Notes: a model not told the origin generated them from the letters alone. A stretch of DNA of 34,965 nucleotides from Gemmatimonadota bacterium (GCA_029861425.1 JAOTZH010000015.1:1-34965); one strand, 5' to 3'; positions 7,904 through 15,089 are shown, numbered from the stretch's first letter. Made by a program: numbers and translations.

Positions 7904-8959
7904 TCACGAAGCCTGGGCGAGTCGCGCGAGACCTGGCTCCACGTCGGCCAGAAGCGCCTGCTTTTCCTCCTGATGCAGGAAGGCGCTTCGAAACCCGTGG
8001 CGGATCATCTCGGCAATCTCTACGAGCGTGAAGCCGAGGTGTTTCCACGCGCGGACATACTCCTCCGTCACGGTCGTGCCGCTCATGAGCCGATTGTCCG
8101 TGTGCAGGCTCACGACCAGGCCACGGTCGAAGTATTCGCGCACCGGGTGGCTCTCGAAATCGGAGACCGCCCGGGTCTGGACGTTGCTCGTGAGACAGAT
8201 CTCCAGGGGAATACGGAAGTCGTTCACGTAGGTCATGAGGTCCTCGTCCTCGAACAGACGCGTCCCGTGTCCGATCCGCTGTGCCCCGCAGTAGTGGATC
8301 GCCTGGTGGATCGATTCGGGTCCGTATGCTTCCCCGGCGTGAATCGTGGCGCCGATGTTGGCGTTTCGGACCCGGTAGAAGGCGTTCTTGTGCTTCTTCG
8401 CCGGGTAGTTGTATTCGGCGCCGGCCAGGTCGAACGCGACGACCCCACGGTCCTTGTAGGCGATCGTCAGGTCGGCGAGGTCGCGCGAGACGTCCGGATC
8501 CATGTTCCGGATCCCGCAGACGATCAGATTCGAACGGATGCCAAATTCCTCCTGGGCTCGTTTCATCCCGCGAAGCGGCGCGTCGACCGTCTCGGGGAGA
8601 GGGAGTCCCGCTTCGGTATGGAGGATCGGCGAGTAGCGGATCTCCATGTATCGGATGTTCTCCGATGCCGCGTCCTCGCAGAGCTCGTACGCGATTCTCT
8701 CCAGTGCGGCGGGTCGTTGCATCACGGAGAGCGTCACGCCAAACCGGGCCAGGTAGTCCTCGAGATTCCCGGCGTCGCGGACGAGGAGATAGTCGCCCAG
8801 CGCGTCGACGTCGTGCGTGGGGAGCTCGACGTCGTACTGGTTCGCCAGTTCGACGATGGTGGCGGCTCTCGGCGACCCATCGAGATGGACATGCAACTCG
8901 GTCTTCGGCGCGGCGTGGATCGCCGCGCGGACGTCGTTCTCGTTCAAGCCTCGCCTCAT
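7904..8959 (-). CDS. add: Adenosine deaminase
   Basis: A cytoplasmic enzyme of 351 residues that converts adenosine to inosine in purine salvage. The amidohydrolase-fold metal and catalytic motifs are in order. TELHVHLDGS holds the HxH zinc ligands, near residue 20. IHAGEAYGPESI holds the zinc His and catalytic Glu, near 203. RIGHGTRL supplies a catalytic His, near 226, and SLHTDNRLMSGT supplies the zinc Asp, near 283; the DN in place of DD is common in bacterial members. The ATG at 8959 gives the usual short N-terminus (MRRGLNENDVRAAIHAAPKTELH); no strong Shine-Dalgarno is visible. It starts 26 bases after the stop of the upstream minus-strand gene, so read-through from the cytochrome b operon is possible. 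A longer open frame reaching 9088 overlaps the neighbouring gene and is not needed. Confidence 0.93.
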   Translation of the reverse strand: MRRGLNENDVRAAIHAAPKTELHVHLDGSPRAATIVELANQYDVELPTHDVDALGDYLLVRDAGNLEDYLARFGVTLSVMQRPAALERIAYELCEDAASENIRYMEIRYSPILHTEAGLPLPETVDAPLRGMKRAQEEFGIRSNLIVCGIRNMDPDVSRDLADLTIAYKDRGVVAFDLAGAEYNYPAKKHKNAFYRVRNANIGATIHAGEAYGPESIHQAIHYCGAQRIGHGTRLFEDEDLMTYVNDFRIPLEICLTSNVQTRAVSDFESHPVREYFDRGLVVSLHTDNRLMSGTTVTEEYVRAWKHLGFTLVEIAEMIRHGFRSAFLHQEEKQALLADVEPGLARLAQAS

Positions 8960-8985
8960 CGCTCGAAGTGGATCCGGGCCGGGGC

Positions 8986-9510
8986 TCAGGGCCCCTGCCC
9001 CCCCACATGTCGAAAGAGCCTGCCCGTCTCGCGGTCGTAGCCGATCAGGGCGATCTCCCGCGGCCGGACCATGACCGGTTCGGCCCAAGATAGCGACAGG
9101 GGCTCCGTGCCGTCGGGTTCCTCCGGGCGCGCCTCGAACCTGATTTCGATCTCGTGCTCGCCGGCAGCGACGTCGAACTCCCGGAACACGAATACCGGCC
9201 GATCCTGACGCGCGCCCCCGGCCAGAATCCGTTCATCCACGATCGTCTCGCCATCGATGACGACCGTCAGGTGATAGGGCACCGGCGCCGAGATGCACGC
9301 GTTCGGGTTCCTCATGTGTGGCGGGAGCTCGGCGAGCTCCTCCTCTGTCGGACGGCGACACCCCGACGAGCCATCCGGTTGATAGCGCCACGACAGACGC
9401 AGGAGCGCCTGGCCGGATGGCGTCGCGTCGTACGGCAATCGCGACAGCCCGGCGATCGCCGCCGTCCCGACCACGGCGAGGCCGAGACCGAGCAGGGAAG
9501 GGCGGTTCAC
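8986..9510 (-). CDS. Membrane-anchored periplasmic protein coupled to the cytochrome b fusion gene
   Basis: I do not recognise this family. The 174-residue protein has one N-terminal hydrophobic helix (about 5-22, LLGLGLAVVGTAAIAGL) and then a soluble domain with a beta-rich, Ig-like pattern. One conserved-looking patch holds C51, the PTEEELAELPPHMRNPNAC segment with H65, M66 and C72, and later the paired strands VFVFREFDVAAGEHEIEIRF. The Cys/His/Met residues could form a disulfide or a metal or heme site on the periplasmic side, which is inference. Start GTG 9510 overlaps the upstream stop as GTGA, so it is almost certainly translated with the cytochrome b fusion and may be its small subunit. 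The longer open frame reaching 9867 is a shadow of that gene. Confidence 0.7.
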   Translation of the reverse strand: MNRPSLLGLGLAVVGTAAIAGLSRLPYDATPSGQALLRLSWRYQPDGSSGCRRPTEEELAELPPHMRNPNACISAPVPYHLTVVIDGETIVDERILAGGARQDRPVFVFREFDVAAGEHEIEIRFEARPEEPDGTEPLSLSWAEPVMVRPREIALIGYDRETGRLFRHVGGQGP

Positions 9511-11096
9511 GGTCCCGTTCCGATCGTCTCGGGCCGCTCGGTCTCGGGCACCGGCTCGCACTCCTCGTCGATGATGATGTCGCGTTCGGCCACGGCGGGT
9601 GCACGCCCCTCGATCTCGGACACGAAGGCGCGAATCGAGGCGACGAGCCCCGTCGCGCCGCCTTCGGCCGCGTTCACGACGCGTACCCGTTGTCGATCGA
9701 CTCGTTTCAGCAACTCGGCCTCGCGTCCGTGATTGACTCGGGCATCGAGCCAGGTGACGCCTTCGCGATTCCAGCAGTCGCGGGGCGGACATGTCGCGAT
9801 GAGGACCCCCCCTACCCCGGCACGGACCATGAGCTCGACGGTCGAGCTGTGGAGGCTCCCGGCGCACGACACCGGATAGGTGAACAGCTGCGCGTCGCTA
9901 TCGACGGCATGGCGGGCGAGGAGCCAGTCGGCGGACTGCGAGCACGCGAGGACGATGACGGATTCGGCTCCGGGGCGTTGATCGCGAAGGAACGCCCTCG
10001 CCTCGGCGAGCTGATCCCGTCCCGTCCGCCCCGGCGGACCTACACCCATCGGCTTGCACGACCCGGCGCAGATCCCGCAACTGACGCACAGCTTCGGGTC
10101 GACGCGGGCGACGAAATCGAACCGTCCGTCCTCGCGCGGAACCATCGCGATCGCCTCGTACGGGCAGTCGATCGAGCACTGGTAACATTCCGTGCAGTGC
10201 CGCTCGTTGACGGACGACGCGGGCGGACGTCGTTCATCGGCCGGACGCGTCCAGGCGGGGACGGCCAGGAGCGTCACCGACGTCAGACCGACGATCACCC
10301 ACCCCGCCCACACCGGCAGCGCGCGGCTCACCGGAATCCAGAAGCTGTAGAACAGATCGAGCGGCATCGTGCCCGGGAGCCGGGTGGCGCTCGCCTGCTC
10401 GGTCATCCCGATCGGCCAGAAGACGGAGAACGCGACCAGCAACCCCGTCGCCGTCCACGTGAGGGCACGCGGCGGCATCAGGGCCGGACGAGCGATGCGA
10501 GATACGTGCAGCCAGAGGATCACGCCGACCCCGATCGGCAGCACGATGTGCAGGAACAGGTTCATGAAGAAGAACGCGCCCGGCAGCGTGTCCGCCGTCG
10601 CGAACGTGCGGCCGATCGGCTCCGCGAAGATCGGCAGTTGGTCGAGCAGCCGCGCGCCCTCGATCGCCAGCGCCTGTCCCTGGGTGTCCCAGATCATGAT
10701 GTAACCGGTCCAGCCACACAGGAAGAACACGCCCGTGAGCACGACTCCGCTGACCCACGCCAGCGTCCGAGGACCCCAGCTGCGCCCCTGTGCGAACATC
10801 CTCAACGCGTGAACGGCGATCGCGACAATGGCGGCGTCGGAGGCGTACCGGTGGAGGGTACGGATCCACCGCCCGCCCCAGACCTGACCCGTCATCGTGG
10901 CCACCGACTCCCACGGCGAGCCGATCCGGTAGAAGAGAAGGAGGTAGACGCCCGTGATGAGCAGGATGACGAGCATCAGGACGGCGATGGTCCCCGTCTG
11001 ATACATCGGGTTGTACTTCCACCCGTAGAGTCGGTTGCACGCTCGATCGAGCCGACGAAGCAGCCCGAGAGCGGACGTTCTCATCATGCCGATCAC
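9507..11096 (-). CDS. Fusion: cytochrome b + two [4Fe-4S] ferredoxin + MvhD-like iron-sulfur domain
   Basis: An inner-membrane redox protein of 529 residues. Residues 1-210 are a cytochrome b N-terminal domain with four helices and two His pairs, H82/H96 and H183/H197. These have the 14-residue spacing of bc1-type cytochromes and would bind two b hemes. Residues 210-282 hold two or three more helices with a degenerate PEWY position (P245-L-D-L-F-Y). Residues 300-350 carry CxxCxxCxxxC twice (C301/304/307/311 and C337/340/343/347), a dicluster ferredoxin. Residues 375-490 resemble MvhD, the delta subunit of methyl-viologen hydrogenase, with C385, C411, C436 and C441. GTG 11096 is preferred because AAGGGGGA lies 8 bases upstream; ATG 11087 is the alternative. 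It probably passes electrons between an iron-sulfur partner and quinone or a periplasmic carrier. No hydrogenase or Hdr gene is nearby. Confidence 0.85.
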   Translation of the reverse strand: MIGMMRTSALGLLRRLDRACNRLYGWKYNPMYQTGTIAVLMLVILLITGVYLLLFYRIGSPWESVATMTGQVWGGRWIRTLHRYASDAAIVAIAVHALRMFAQGRSWGPRTLAWVSGVVLTGVFFLCGWTGYIMIWDTQGQALAIEGARLLDQLPIFAEPIGRTFATADTLPGAFFFMNLFLHIVLPIGVGVILWLHVSRIARPALMPPRALTWTATGLLVAFSVFWPIGMTEQASATRLPGTMPLDLFYSFWIPVSRALPVWAGWVIVGLTSVTLLAVPAWTRPADERRPPASSVNERHCTECYQCSIDCPYEAIAMVPREDGRFDFVARVDPKLCVSCGICAGSCKPMGVGPPGRTGRDQLAEARAFLRDQRPGAESVIVLACSQSADWLLARHAVDSDAQLFTYPVSCAGSLHSSTVELMVRAGVGGVLIATCPPRDCWNREGVTWLDARVNHGREAELLKRVDRQRVRVVNAAEGGATGLVASIRAFVSEIEGRAPAVAERDIIIDEECEPVPETERPETIGTGP

Positions 11097-11121
11097 CCGG
11101 TATTCCCCCTTGCGTCGGACG

Positions 11122-11150
11122 TATTTATCATATAGACATGAGAAACACAA
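11122..11150 (-). promoter_or_regulatory. Promoter of the cytochrome b fusion operon, in the rrf2 divergent region
   Basis: Reading leftward, TTGTGT (11150-11145) is followed after 17 bases by TAAATA (11127-11122), predicting a start near 11115 and a leader of about 20 bases to GTG 11096. It lies in an AT-rich island (11121-11155) that stands out from the GC-rich surroundings and separates this operon from the Rrf2 gene. An Rrf2 dimer bound here would cover both promoters. No perfect palindrome is present in the island. Confidence 0.5.
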
Positions 11151-11162
11151 GAAATGTCGGAG

Positions 11163-11180
11163 GGCGGCTCCCGAGCCGCC
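11163..11180 (+). promoter_or_regulatory. Hairpin in the leader of the Rrf2 gene
   Basis: The stem GGCGGCT (11163-11169) pairs perfectly with AGCCGCC (11174-11180) around CCCG, ending 11 bases before the GGAGG ribosome-binding site at 11192-11196. It may tune mRNA stability or translation of the regulator; it has no T-tract and is not a terminator. Confidence 0.4.
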
Positions 11181-11199
11181 ACCAGCGGGGTGGAGGACG

Positions 11200-11628
11200 A
11201 TGCTCTCACAGACTGCCGAGTACGCCTTGCGCGCCGCGGTCCGTCTTGCCGAGCTGCACCCCGAGGGTCCGATCCGGGTGGACGACATCGCCGCCGACCT
11301 CCGGGTGCCCCGGAACTACCTGTCGAAGATCCTGCACTCGCTAGTGAAGGCCGGCGTGTGCGCTTCGACTCGTGGGCCTCACGGCGGGTTCCAGCTCGTT
11401 CGTCCGCCCGATCAGATCCGGCTGGTCGAGGTAGTCGGAGAGTTCGACCCGGCCCTCGTGAGCTCCGAGCGAGCATGCCTGCTGGGTCGCGAGGCGTGCA
11501 GCGACGAAGACCCGTGTGCGGCGCACGAACGGTGGGGCGGAGTCCGTCAAAGGGTCACCTCGTTCTTCGAGGAAACGACATTGGACCTTCTGGTCAGGGG
11601 CGGCGCGGCGCTGCCGGCCGGCAACTGA
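11200..11628 (+). CDS. Rrf2-family iron-sulfur transcription regulator (IscR/NsrR type)
   Basis: A DNA-binding protein of 142 residues. The N-terminal winged helix is typical of Rrf2 proteins (MLSQTAEYALRAAVRLAEL, then the recognition region NYLSKILHSLVKAGVCAS and the wing TRGPHGGFQLVRPP). Three cysteines in CLLGREACSDEDPC (C-x6-C-x5-C) are in the place where IscR, NsrR and RsrR bind an Fe-S cluster. The spacing is close to, but not identical with, the x5/x5 or x4/x5 patterns known from those proteins. Start ATG 11200 has GGAGG 3 bases upstream, and the family begins exactly so. It is the first gene of the rightward operon and divergent from the cytochrome b operon, so it probably controls both and itself. 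NO sensing, as in NsrR, would fit the context but is inferred. Confidence 0.9.
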   Translation: MLSQTAEYALRAAVRLAELHPEGPIRVDDIAADLRVPRNYLSKILHSLVKAGVCASTRGPHGGFQLVRPPDQIRLVEVVGEFDPALVSSERACLLGREACSDEDPCAAHERWGGVRQRVTSFFEETTLDLLVRGGAALPAGN

Positions 11629-11658
11629 CTCCGGGGCCCGACAGGAAAGGAAGCGAAT

Positions 11659-11817
11659 ATGGCTGACGAACACGATCCGACCGAGGTTCCGCTCGGTCAA
11701 CGGCTGTTCGATCGTCCGTTCTTGCTGTTGGCGTTCGGAATGGCCGTGATGTTGGTCTTCTTCACGCTCTGGGGCCTCTGGGAAATCCAGACGCTTCCGA
11801 CCGCGACACTTCCCTGA
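11659..11817 (+). CDS. 52-residue single-helix membrane peptide of the heme-copper operon
   Basis: A short gene with an excellent AGGAAAGGAAG ribosome-binding site upstream of ATG 11659. The product has a charged N-terminus (MADEHDPTEVPLGQRLFDRP), one hydrophobic helix (about 21-41, FLLLAFGMAVMLVFFTLWGLW) and a short tail. It lies 30 bases after the Rrf2 gene and 14 bases before the CuA subunit. In ba3-type oxidases a single-helix small subunit (subunit IIa, CbaD) occupies the same relative position and packs against subunit I. This peptide is therefore the likely small subunit of the complex encoded here. Its sequence is too short to assign by motif, so the call relies on size, topology and position. 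Confidence 0.7.
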   Translation: MADEHDPTEVPLGQRLFDRPFLLLAFGMAVMLVFFTLWGLWEIQTLPTATLP

Positions 11818-11831
11818 TCAGGAGATTCGAG

Positions 11832-12428
11832 ATGCATCACACTGGCTTCGAGTCGGCTCAGGGCGTGTGGTGGAAGCCGGCTCACAAATCGGAGAAGATC
11901 TGGGTCGCGATCGCATTCGCATGGTGCATGGTACTCTTCGCGATGATGCCGCTCTGGCATTTACGCGGCGGGCAGAACCCCTCCGGCATTCGCGCTCGCG
12001 TCGAGCCCGTGGCCTTTCAGGACCGGGTGAATGAGTTCGTCGCCGAATACGGCGTGACGGACGCAAACGGTTCCCAGGTGCTGGAGAACGGCATCCCGGT
12101 GGTCCAGCCGCCCCCAGGGAGCGACGTCTACATGATGGGCCGGATGTGGGCCTGGACTCCCGTCCTCTTCCTCGAGAAGAACGCGCAGTACACGCTTCAT
12201 CTGTCCTCGTTCGACGTGAACCACGGGTTCAACCTCTACCCGTTCAACGTCAACTTCCAGGTGGTCCCGGGCTACGATTACGGACTTCGCGTCACGCCGA
12301 CCCAGGAAGGCGAATTCCGAATCGTCTGCAACGAATTCTGCGGTATCGGGCACCACCTGATGATCGGCCGGATCTTCGTGGAGGACACCGGCCTACCCGC
12401 CCCGGGGAGTGAAGGAGGTGCACAATGA
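11832..12428 (+). CDS. Heme-copper enzyme subunit II with CuA site (NorS-like / ba3-type CoxB)
   Basis: A protein of 198 residues with one N-terminal membrane anchor (about 22-42) and a periplasmic cupredoxin domain. The binuclear CuA ligands are all present: H131 (DVNHGF) and C166-x3-C170-x3-H174-x2-M177 in CNEFCGIGHHLM. The short form with a single anchor is that of B-family (ba3) enzymes. CuA receives electrons from a soluble cytochrome c or a cupredoxin and passes them to heme b of subunit I. No cytochrome c gene lies in the cluster. AGGAG lies upstream of ATG 11832. Its stop overlaps the start of subunit I as ATGA, so the two are made together. In the proposed NO-reductase reading this subunit corresponds to NorS. 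Confidence 0.9.
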   Translation: MHHTGFESAQGVWWKPAHKSEKIWVAIAFAWCMVLFAMMPLWHLRGGQNPSGIRARVEPVAFQDRVNEFVAEYGVTDANGSQVLENGIPVVQPPPGSDVYMMGRMWAWTPVLFLEKNAQYTLHLSSFDVNHGFNLYPFNVNFQVVPGYDYGLRVTPTQEGEFRIVCNEFCGIGHHLMIGRIFVEDTGLPAPGSEGGAQ

Positions 12429-14167
12429 CGGGCGACGGCGGAGTCGTGGGCCGCTGGGCGCACCGGATCTGCCCGACCACCGGGCTCAAGGTGCATACGC
12501 AGGCAGATCGACTGATCAGGGCGCACGCGGTCGTGGCGACCGTCTCTCTGTTGATCGGCGGGATCGCGGCGATCCTCGTGCTCCTCACCCGCTGGCAAGC
12601 CGTTCACCTGCTGGACGCGGTCTGGTTCTACCGGATCCTGACCGTCCACGGGATGAACATGCTGATCTTCTTCATCATCTTCTTCGAGATGGCGATCCTG
12701 ATATTCGCCGGGCCGGTGCTGCTGAACTGCAGGGTGCCGGCGGTGAAGACGACCTGGGCCGGGTTCGGGCTCATGGTGGTCGGGATGCTCATGGTCGAGT
12801 GGATGATGTGGACCGGGCAGGCGGACGTGCTCTTCACGTCGTACGTGCCGCTGCGCGCGGAGCCGCCGTTCTATCTCGGCGTAATCCTCTTTGCGGTGGG
12901 AGCGCTGATCACGACGGCCGTCTTCATGGCCACCCTCGTGGTCGCGAAGCGCGAGAAGACCTACGAGGGCTCGGTCCCGCTCGTCACATACGGCGGGATC
13001 ACCGCTGCAATCATCGCCATCATCACGCTGGTCCACGGTGCCGCGATCTACATCCCGACGTTCCTGTGGTCGATCGGCGTGATGAACGTCGACCCCCAGA
13101 TCTATCGTCTCGTCTGGTGGGGACTGGGTCACTCGTCCCAGCAGATCAACGTCGCCGCCATGGTCGCCGTCTGGTACATGCTCGGAGGGCTGACGGTCGG
13201 AGCGGTCGTGCTCAACGAGAAGGTCAGCCGCACCGCCTTCGTGCTCTACATCGGCTTCATTTCCATGGCGTCGGCTCACCACCTGCTCGTCGATCCGGGA
13301 TTCGGTCCCGCCTGGAAGATCTGGAACACTAGCTACTTCATGTATATGGCCGTACTGGCCAGCATGGTTCACGGGTTCACCGTGCCCGCCGGCATGGAAA
13401 TGGGCATGCGGCTCAGGGGGTTCACACAGGGGCTGTTCGGGTGGCTGCGAAAGGCGCCCTGGGGTGATCCCGGGTTCAGCGCTCTGGTCTTCTCGGTGAC
13501 CGTGTTCGGGTTCGTCGGCGGTATCACCGGCGTGACATTCGGCACGGAGCAGATCAACATCATCGCCCACAACACGCTTCGGATCCCGGGGCACTTCCAC
13601 GCCACAGTCGTGTCGGGCACGGCGATGGCGTTCATGGGCGTCACGTACTACGTGATCCCGCTGATCTTCAGGAAGCGGATCGCGTTCTTCAAGCTGGCGA
13701 AGATCCAGCCCTATCTGTTCGCGGGCGGCATGCTCGTCTTCTCCATGGCGATGACGTTCGCCGGCACGTTCGGCGTCCCGCGCCGTCACTGGGACGTCAC
13801 GTTCCAGGGTGCAGCCTACACGGTGGAGTACAGCCCGGCCGTCGACCTGCTCCTCGCGATCACGGCGATCGGCGGACTGATCGCGGCGCTTGGCGGCGGG
13901 ATCTACATCCTCGTGACCGTCGTTTCGGTCTTCTTCGGCAAGCCGCTTCCGGCGGGTCGAGAGGCGGAGTTCGCCGACTCGATCCCGCAGGGTCTCCTGT
14001 CGCAGCCCTGGGCGCAGATCCCCAAGACCGAAGAAGAACCCGAGTCTCCATGGAAGATCGGTCCAGTGCCGGGAACGATGGTACTGGTGTTCATCTTCCT
14101 GGCGGCCTTCATTACCTACTACTTCGCGAACTGGAAGCTGCTGTCGTTCGCCTGGAAGGTCGGTTGA
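12425..14167 (+). CDS. ba3-like heme-copper subunit I with Tyr-to-Gln active-site change; probable NO reductase (NorY-like)
   Basis: An integral membrane protein of 580 residues with 13-14 helices, aligning by eye with Thermus ba3 subunit I along its length. Low-spin heme ligands are H75 and H392, the high-spin heme ligand is H390, and CuB ligands are H236, H285 and H286. The segments SAHHLLVDPGFGPAWK and HNTLRIPGHFHATV match the ba3 versions closely. The striking change is in helix VI, where oxidases read GHPxVY with a His-Tyr cross-link. This protein reads G-H236-S-S-Q-Q240, so the tyrosine at H+4 is glutamine (codon 13142-13144). Loss of that tyrosine is a hallmark of heme-copper NO reductases. 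With subunit II, SenC and a membrane protein downstream, it resembles norSY-senC-orf1 clusters. Reduction of NO to N2O is the favoured role; an inactive oxidase is less likely because all ligands are kept. GAAGGAGGTG precedes ATG 12425. Confidence 0.85.
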   Translation: MTGDGGVVGRWAHRICPTTGLKVHTQADRLIRAHAVVATVSLLIGGIAAILVLLTRWQAVHLLDAVWFYRILTVHGMNMLIFFIIFFEMAILIFAGPVLLNCRVPAVKTTWAGFGLMVVGMLMVEWMMWTGQADVLFTSYVPLRAEPPFYLGVILFAVGALITTAVFMATLVVAKREKTYEGSVPLVTYGGITAAIIAIITLVHGAAIYIPTFLWSIGVMNVDPQIYRLVWWGLGHSSQQINVAAMVAVWYMLGGLTVGAVVLNEKVSRTAFVLYIGFISMASAHHLLVDPGFGPAWKIWNTSYFMYMAVLASMVHGFTVPAGMEMGMRLRGFTQGLFGWLRKAPWGDPGFSALVFSVTVFGFVGGITGVTFGTEQINIIAHNTLRIPGHFHATVVSGTAMAFMGVTYYVIPLIFRKRIAFFKLAKIQPYLFAGGMLVFSMAMTFAGTFGVPRRHWDVTFQGAAYTVEYSPAVDLLLAITAIGGLIAALGGGIYILVTVVSVFFGKPLPAGREAEFADSIPQGLLSQPWAQIPKTEEEPESPWKIGPVPGTMVLVFIFLAAFITYYFANWKLLSFAWKVG

Positions 14168-14183
14168 TCCGGAGGGGTCGGGC

Positions 14184-15086
14184 GTGAAAGAACCAAACCG
14201 AGGGCCCACGGCGATCGAGCCGTGGGCCCTCGCGGCTCTGGTCTCGTGGCTGGCGATCACCATCGGCTGGTGGGCGCTGGCGCTATGGCCGCTCCCCGGC
14301 GAGGCGCCGGACTGGCTCACGCGCGCGCGGGCCGTCTGCTTCAACACCACGGGGACGGGCCTGCCGGACGCATCGGGCTGGTTGCTGTTGATCGGGCAAC
14401 CGATCGGGATGCTCGGAGTCCTGCTGGTGGGCTGGCCGAAAGCGATCGGGTCGACGCTGCGGGGACTGTCGGGGCGAGCGCCCGGTCGCCTCGCCCTCGT
14501 CACGGGGCTCACCATCGTCATGGGTGGCCTTCTGGCGGCCGGCGTGCGAGTCGCCAACGCACGGGCGGCGGCAGTGGTCCGAATCGTCCCCGACGCCGCC
14601 CACCCGGCCGCCGAGCAGCGTCACGAGCCGGTGCCGGCGGACATCGACCTGATCGACCAGGACGGAGGCCGGGTGTCGATGGCTCGCCTGCGGGGCCGAC
14701 CCGTACTCCTCACCTTCGCCTTCGGTCACTGCGAGACCGTCTGCCCCGTCGTGGTGAAGAACGCGAACGCGGTTCGAGCGGGAATGGCAGAGTCCGATCG
14801 CCCCGTGCTCGTGGTCGTGACTCTGGATCCGTGGCGTGACACGCCAGCGCGTCTCGATCACCTGGCGACCGTCTGGGAGCTCGGCGACGACGACCTCGCC
14901 GCGGGGGGAACGGTCGGTCAGGTCAACGCGATGCTCGACGCCTGGGGCGTCGCCCGGACGAGAGACGAGCGGACCGGCGACATCATCCATTCGCCTCTCG
15001 TGTACGGCATCGATCGCGAGGGGCGAATCGCCTTCGTCTCGACCGGCGAGTCGGGCTCGCTGCGAGATCGAGTCGGCCGGCTCTGA
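14184..15086 (+). CDS. senC: SenC/SCO1-type copper chaperone with N-terminal membrane domain
   Basis: A protein of 300 residues. Residues 1-125 contain about three hydrophobic helices with an unusual stretch, AVCFNTTGTGLPDASGWLLL, between the first two. Residues 150-300 form a thioredoxin-like SCO domain with the copper-binding C183-E-T-V-C187 motif and the conserved distal His H269 (IIHSPLVYGID). VTLDPWRDTP is also typical of SCO. SCO/SenC proteins deliver copper to, or reduce, the CuA site of heme-copper enzymes, which agrees with the CuA subunit two genes upstream. GTG 14184 has GGAGGGG about 7 bases upstream and lies 16 bases after subunit I. Most SCO proteins have a single anchor; the extra helices are notable. 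A strong 13-bp hairpin covers codons about 6-17. Confidence 0.88.
   Translation: MKEPNRGPTAIEPWALAALVSWLAITIGWWALALWPLPGEAPDWLTRARAVCFNTTGTGLPDASGWLLLIGQPIGMLGVLLVGWPKAIGSTLRGLSGRAPGRLALVTGLTIVMGGLLAAGVRVANARAAAVVRIVPDAAHPAAEQRHEPVPADIDLIDQDGGRVSMARLRGRPVLLTFAFGHCETVCPVVVKNANAVRAGMAESDRPVLVVVTLDPWRDTPARLDHLATVWELGDDDLAAGGTVGQVNAMLDAWGVARTRDERTGDIIHSPLVYGIDREGRIAFVSTGESGSLRDRVGRL
14199..14232 (+). promoter_or_regulatory. 13-bp perfect hairpin at the start of the senC reading frame
   Basis: The arm CGAGGGCCCACGG (14199-14211) pairs without mismatch with CCGTGGGCCCTCG (14220-14232), leaving an 8-base loop CGATCGAG. It begins 15 bases inside senC and 32 bases after the subunit I stop. With no T-run it is not a normal terminator. 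It could reduce expression of senC relative to the enzyme subunits, or protect the 3' end of the upstream message. Confidence 0.55.
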
Positions 15087-15089
15087 TCC

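Noticed and set aside
7671-9008. N-terminal extension of the Oar-like receptor into a 1509-residue protein
   Set aside because: The extra 446 residues are arginine-rich and overlap adenosine deaminase on the same strand in another frame; a signal peptide and strong ribosome-binding site begin at 7670.
11830-14167. Ordinary ba3-type cytochrome c oxidase as the function of the CuA and heme-copper genes
   Set aside because: The active-site tyrosine position is Gln240 and I see no replacement tyrosine in the aligned helix; the NO reductase reading explains this better, though it is not proven.
12278-14557. Long open frame of 759 codons on the minus strand opposite the heme-copper subunit I gene
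   Set aside because: Its product is a low-complexity H/D/R/E-rich sequence, as expected for the antisense of a GC-rich membrane protein gene, and the + strand has unmistakable motifs.
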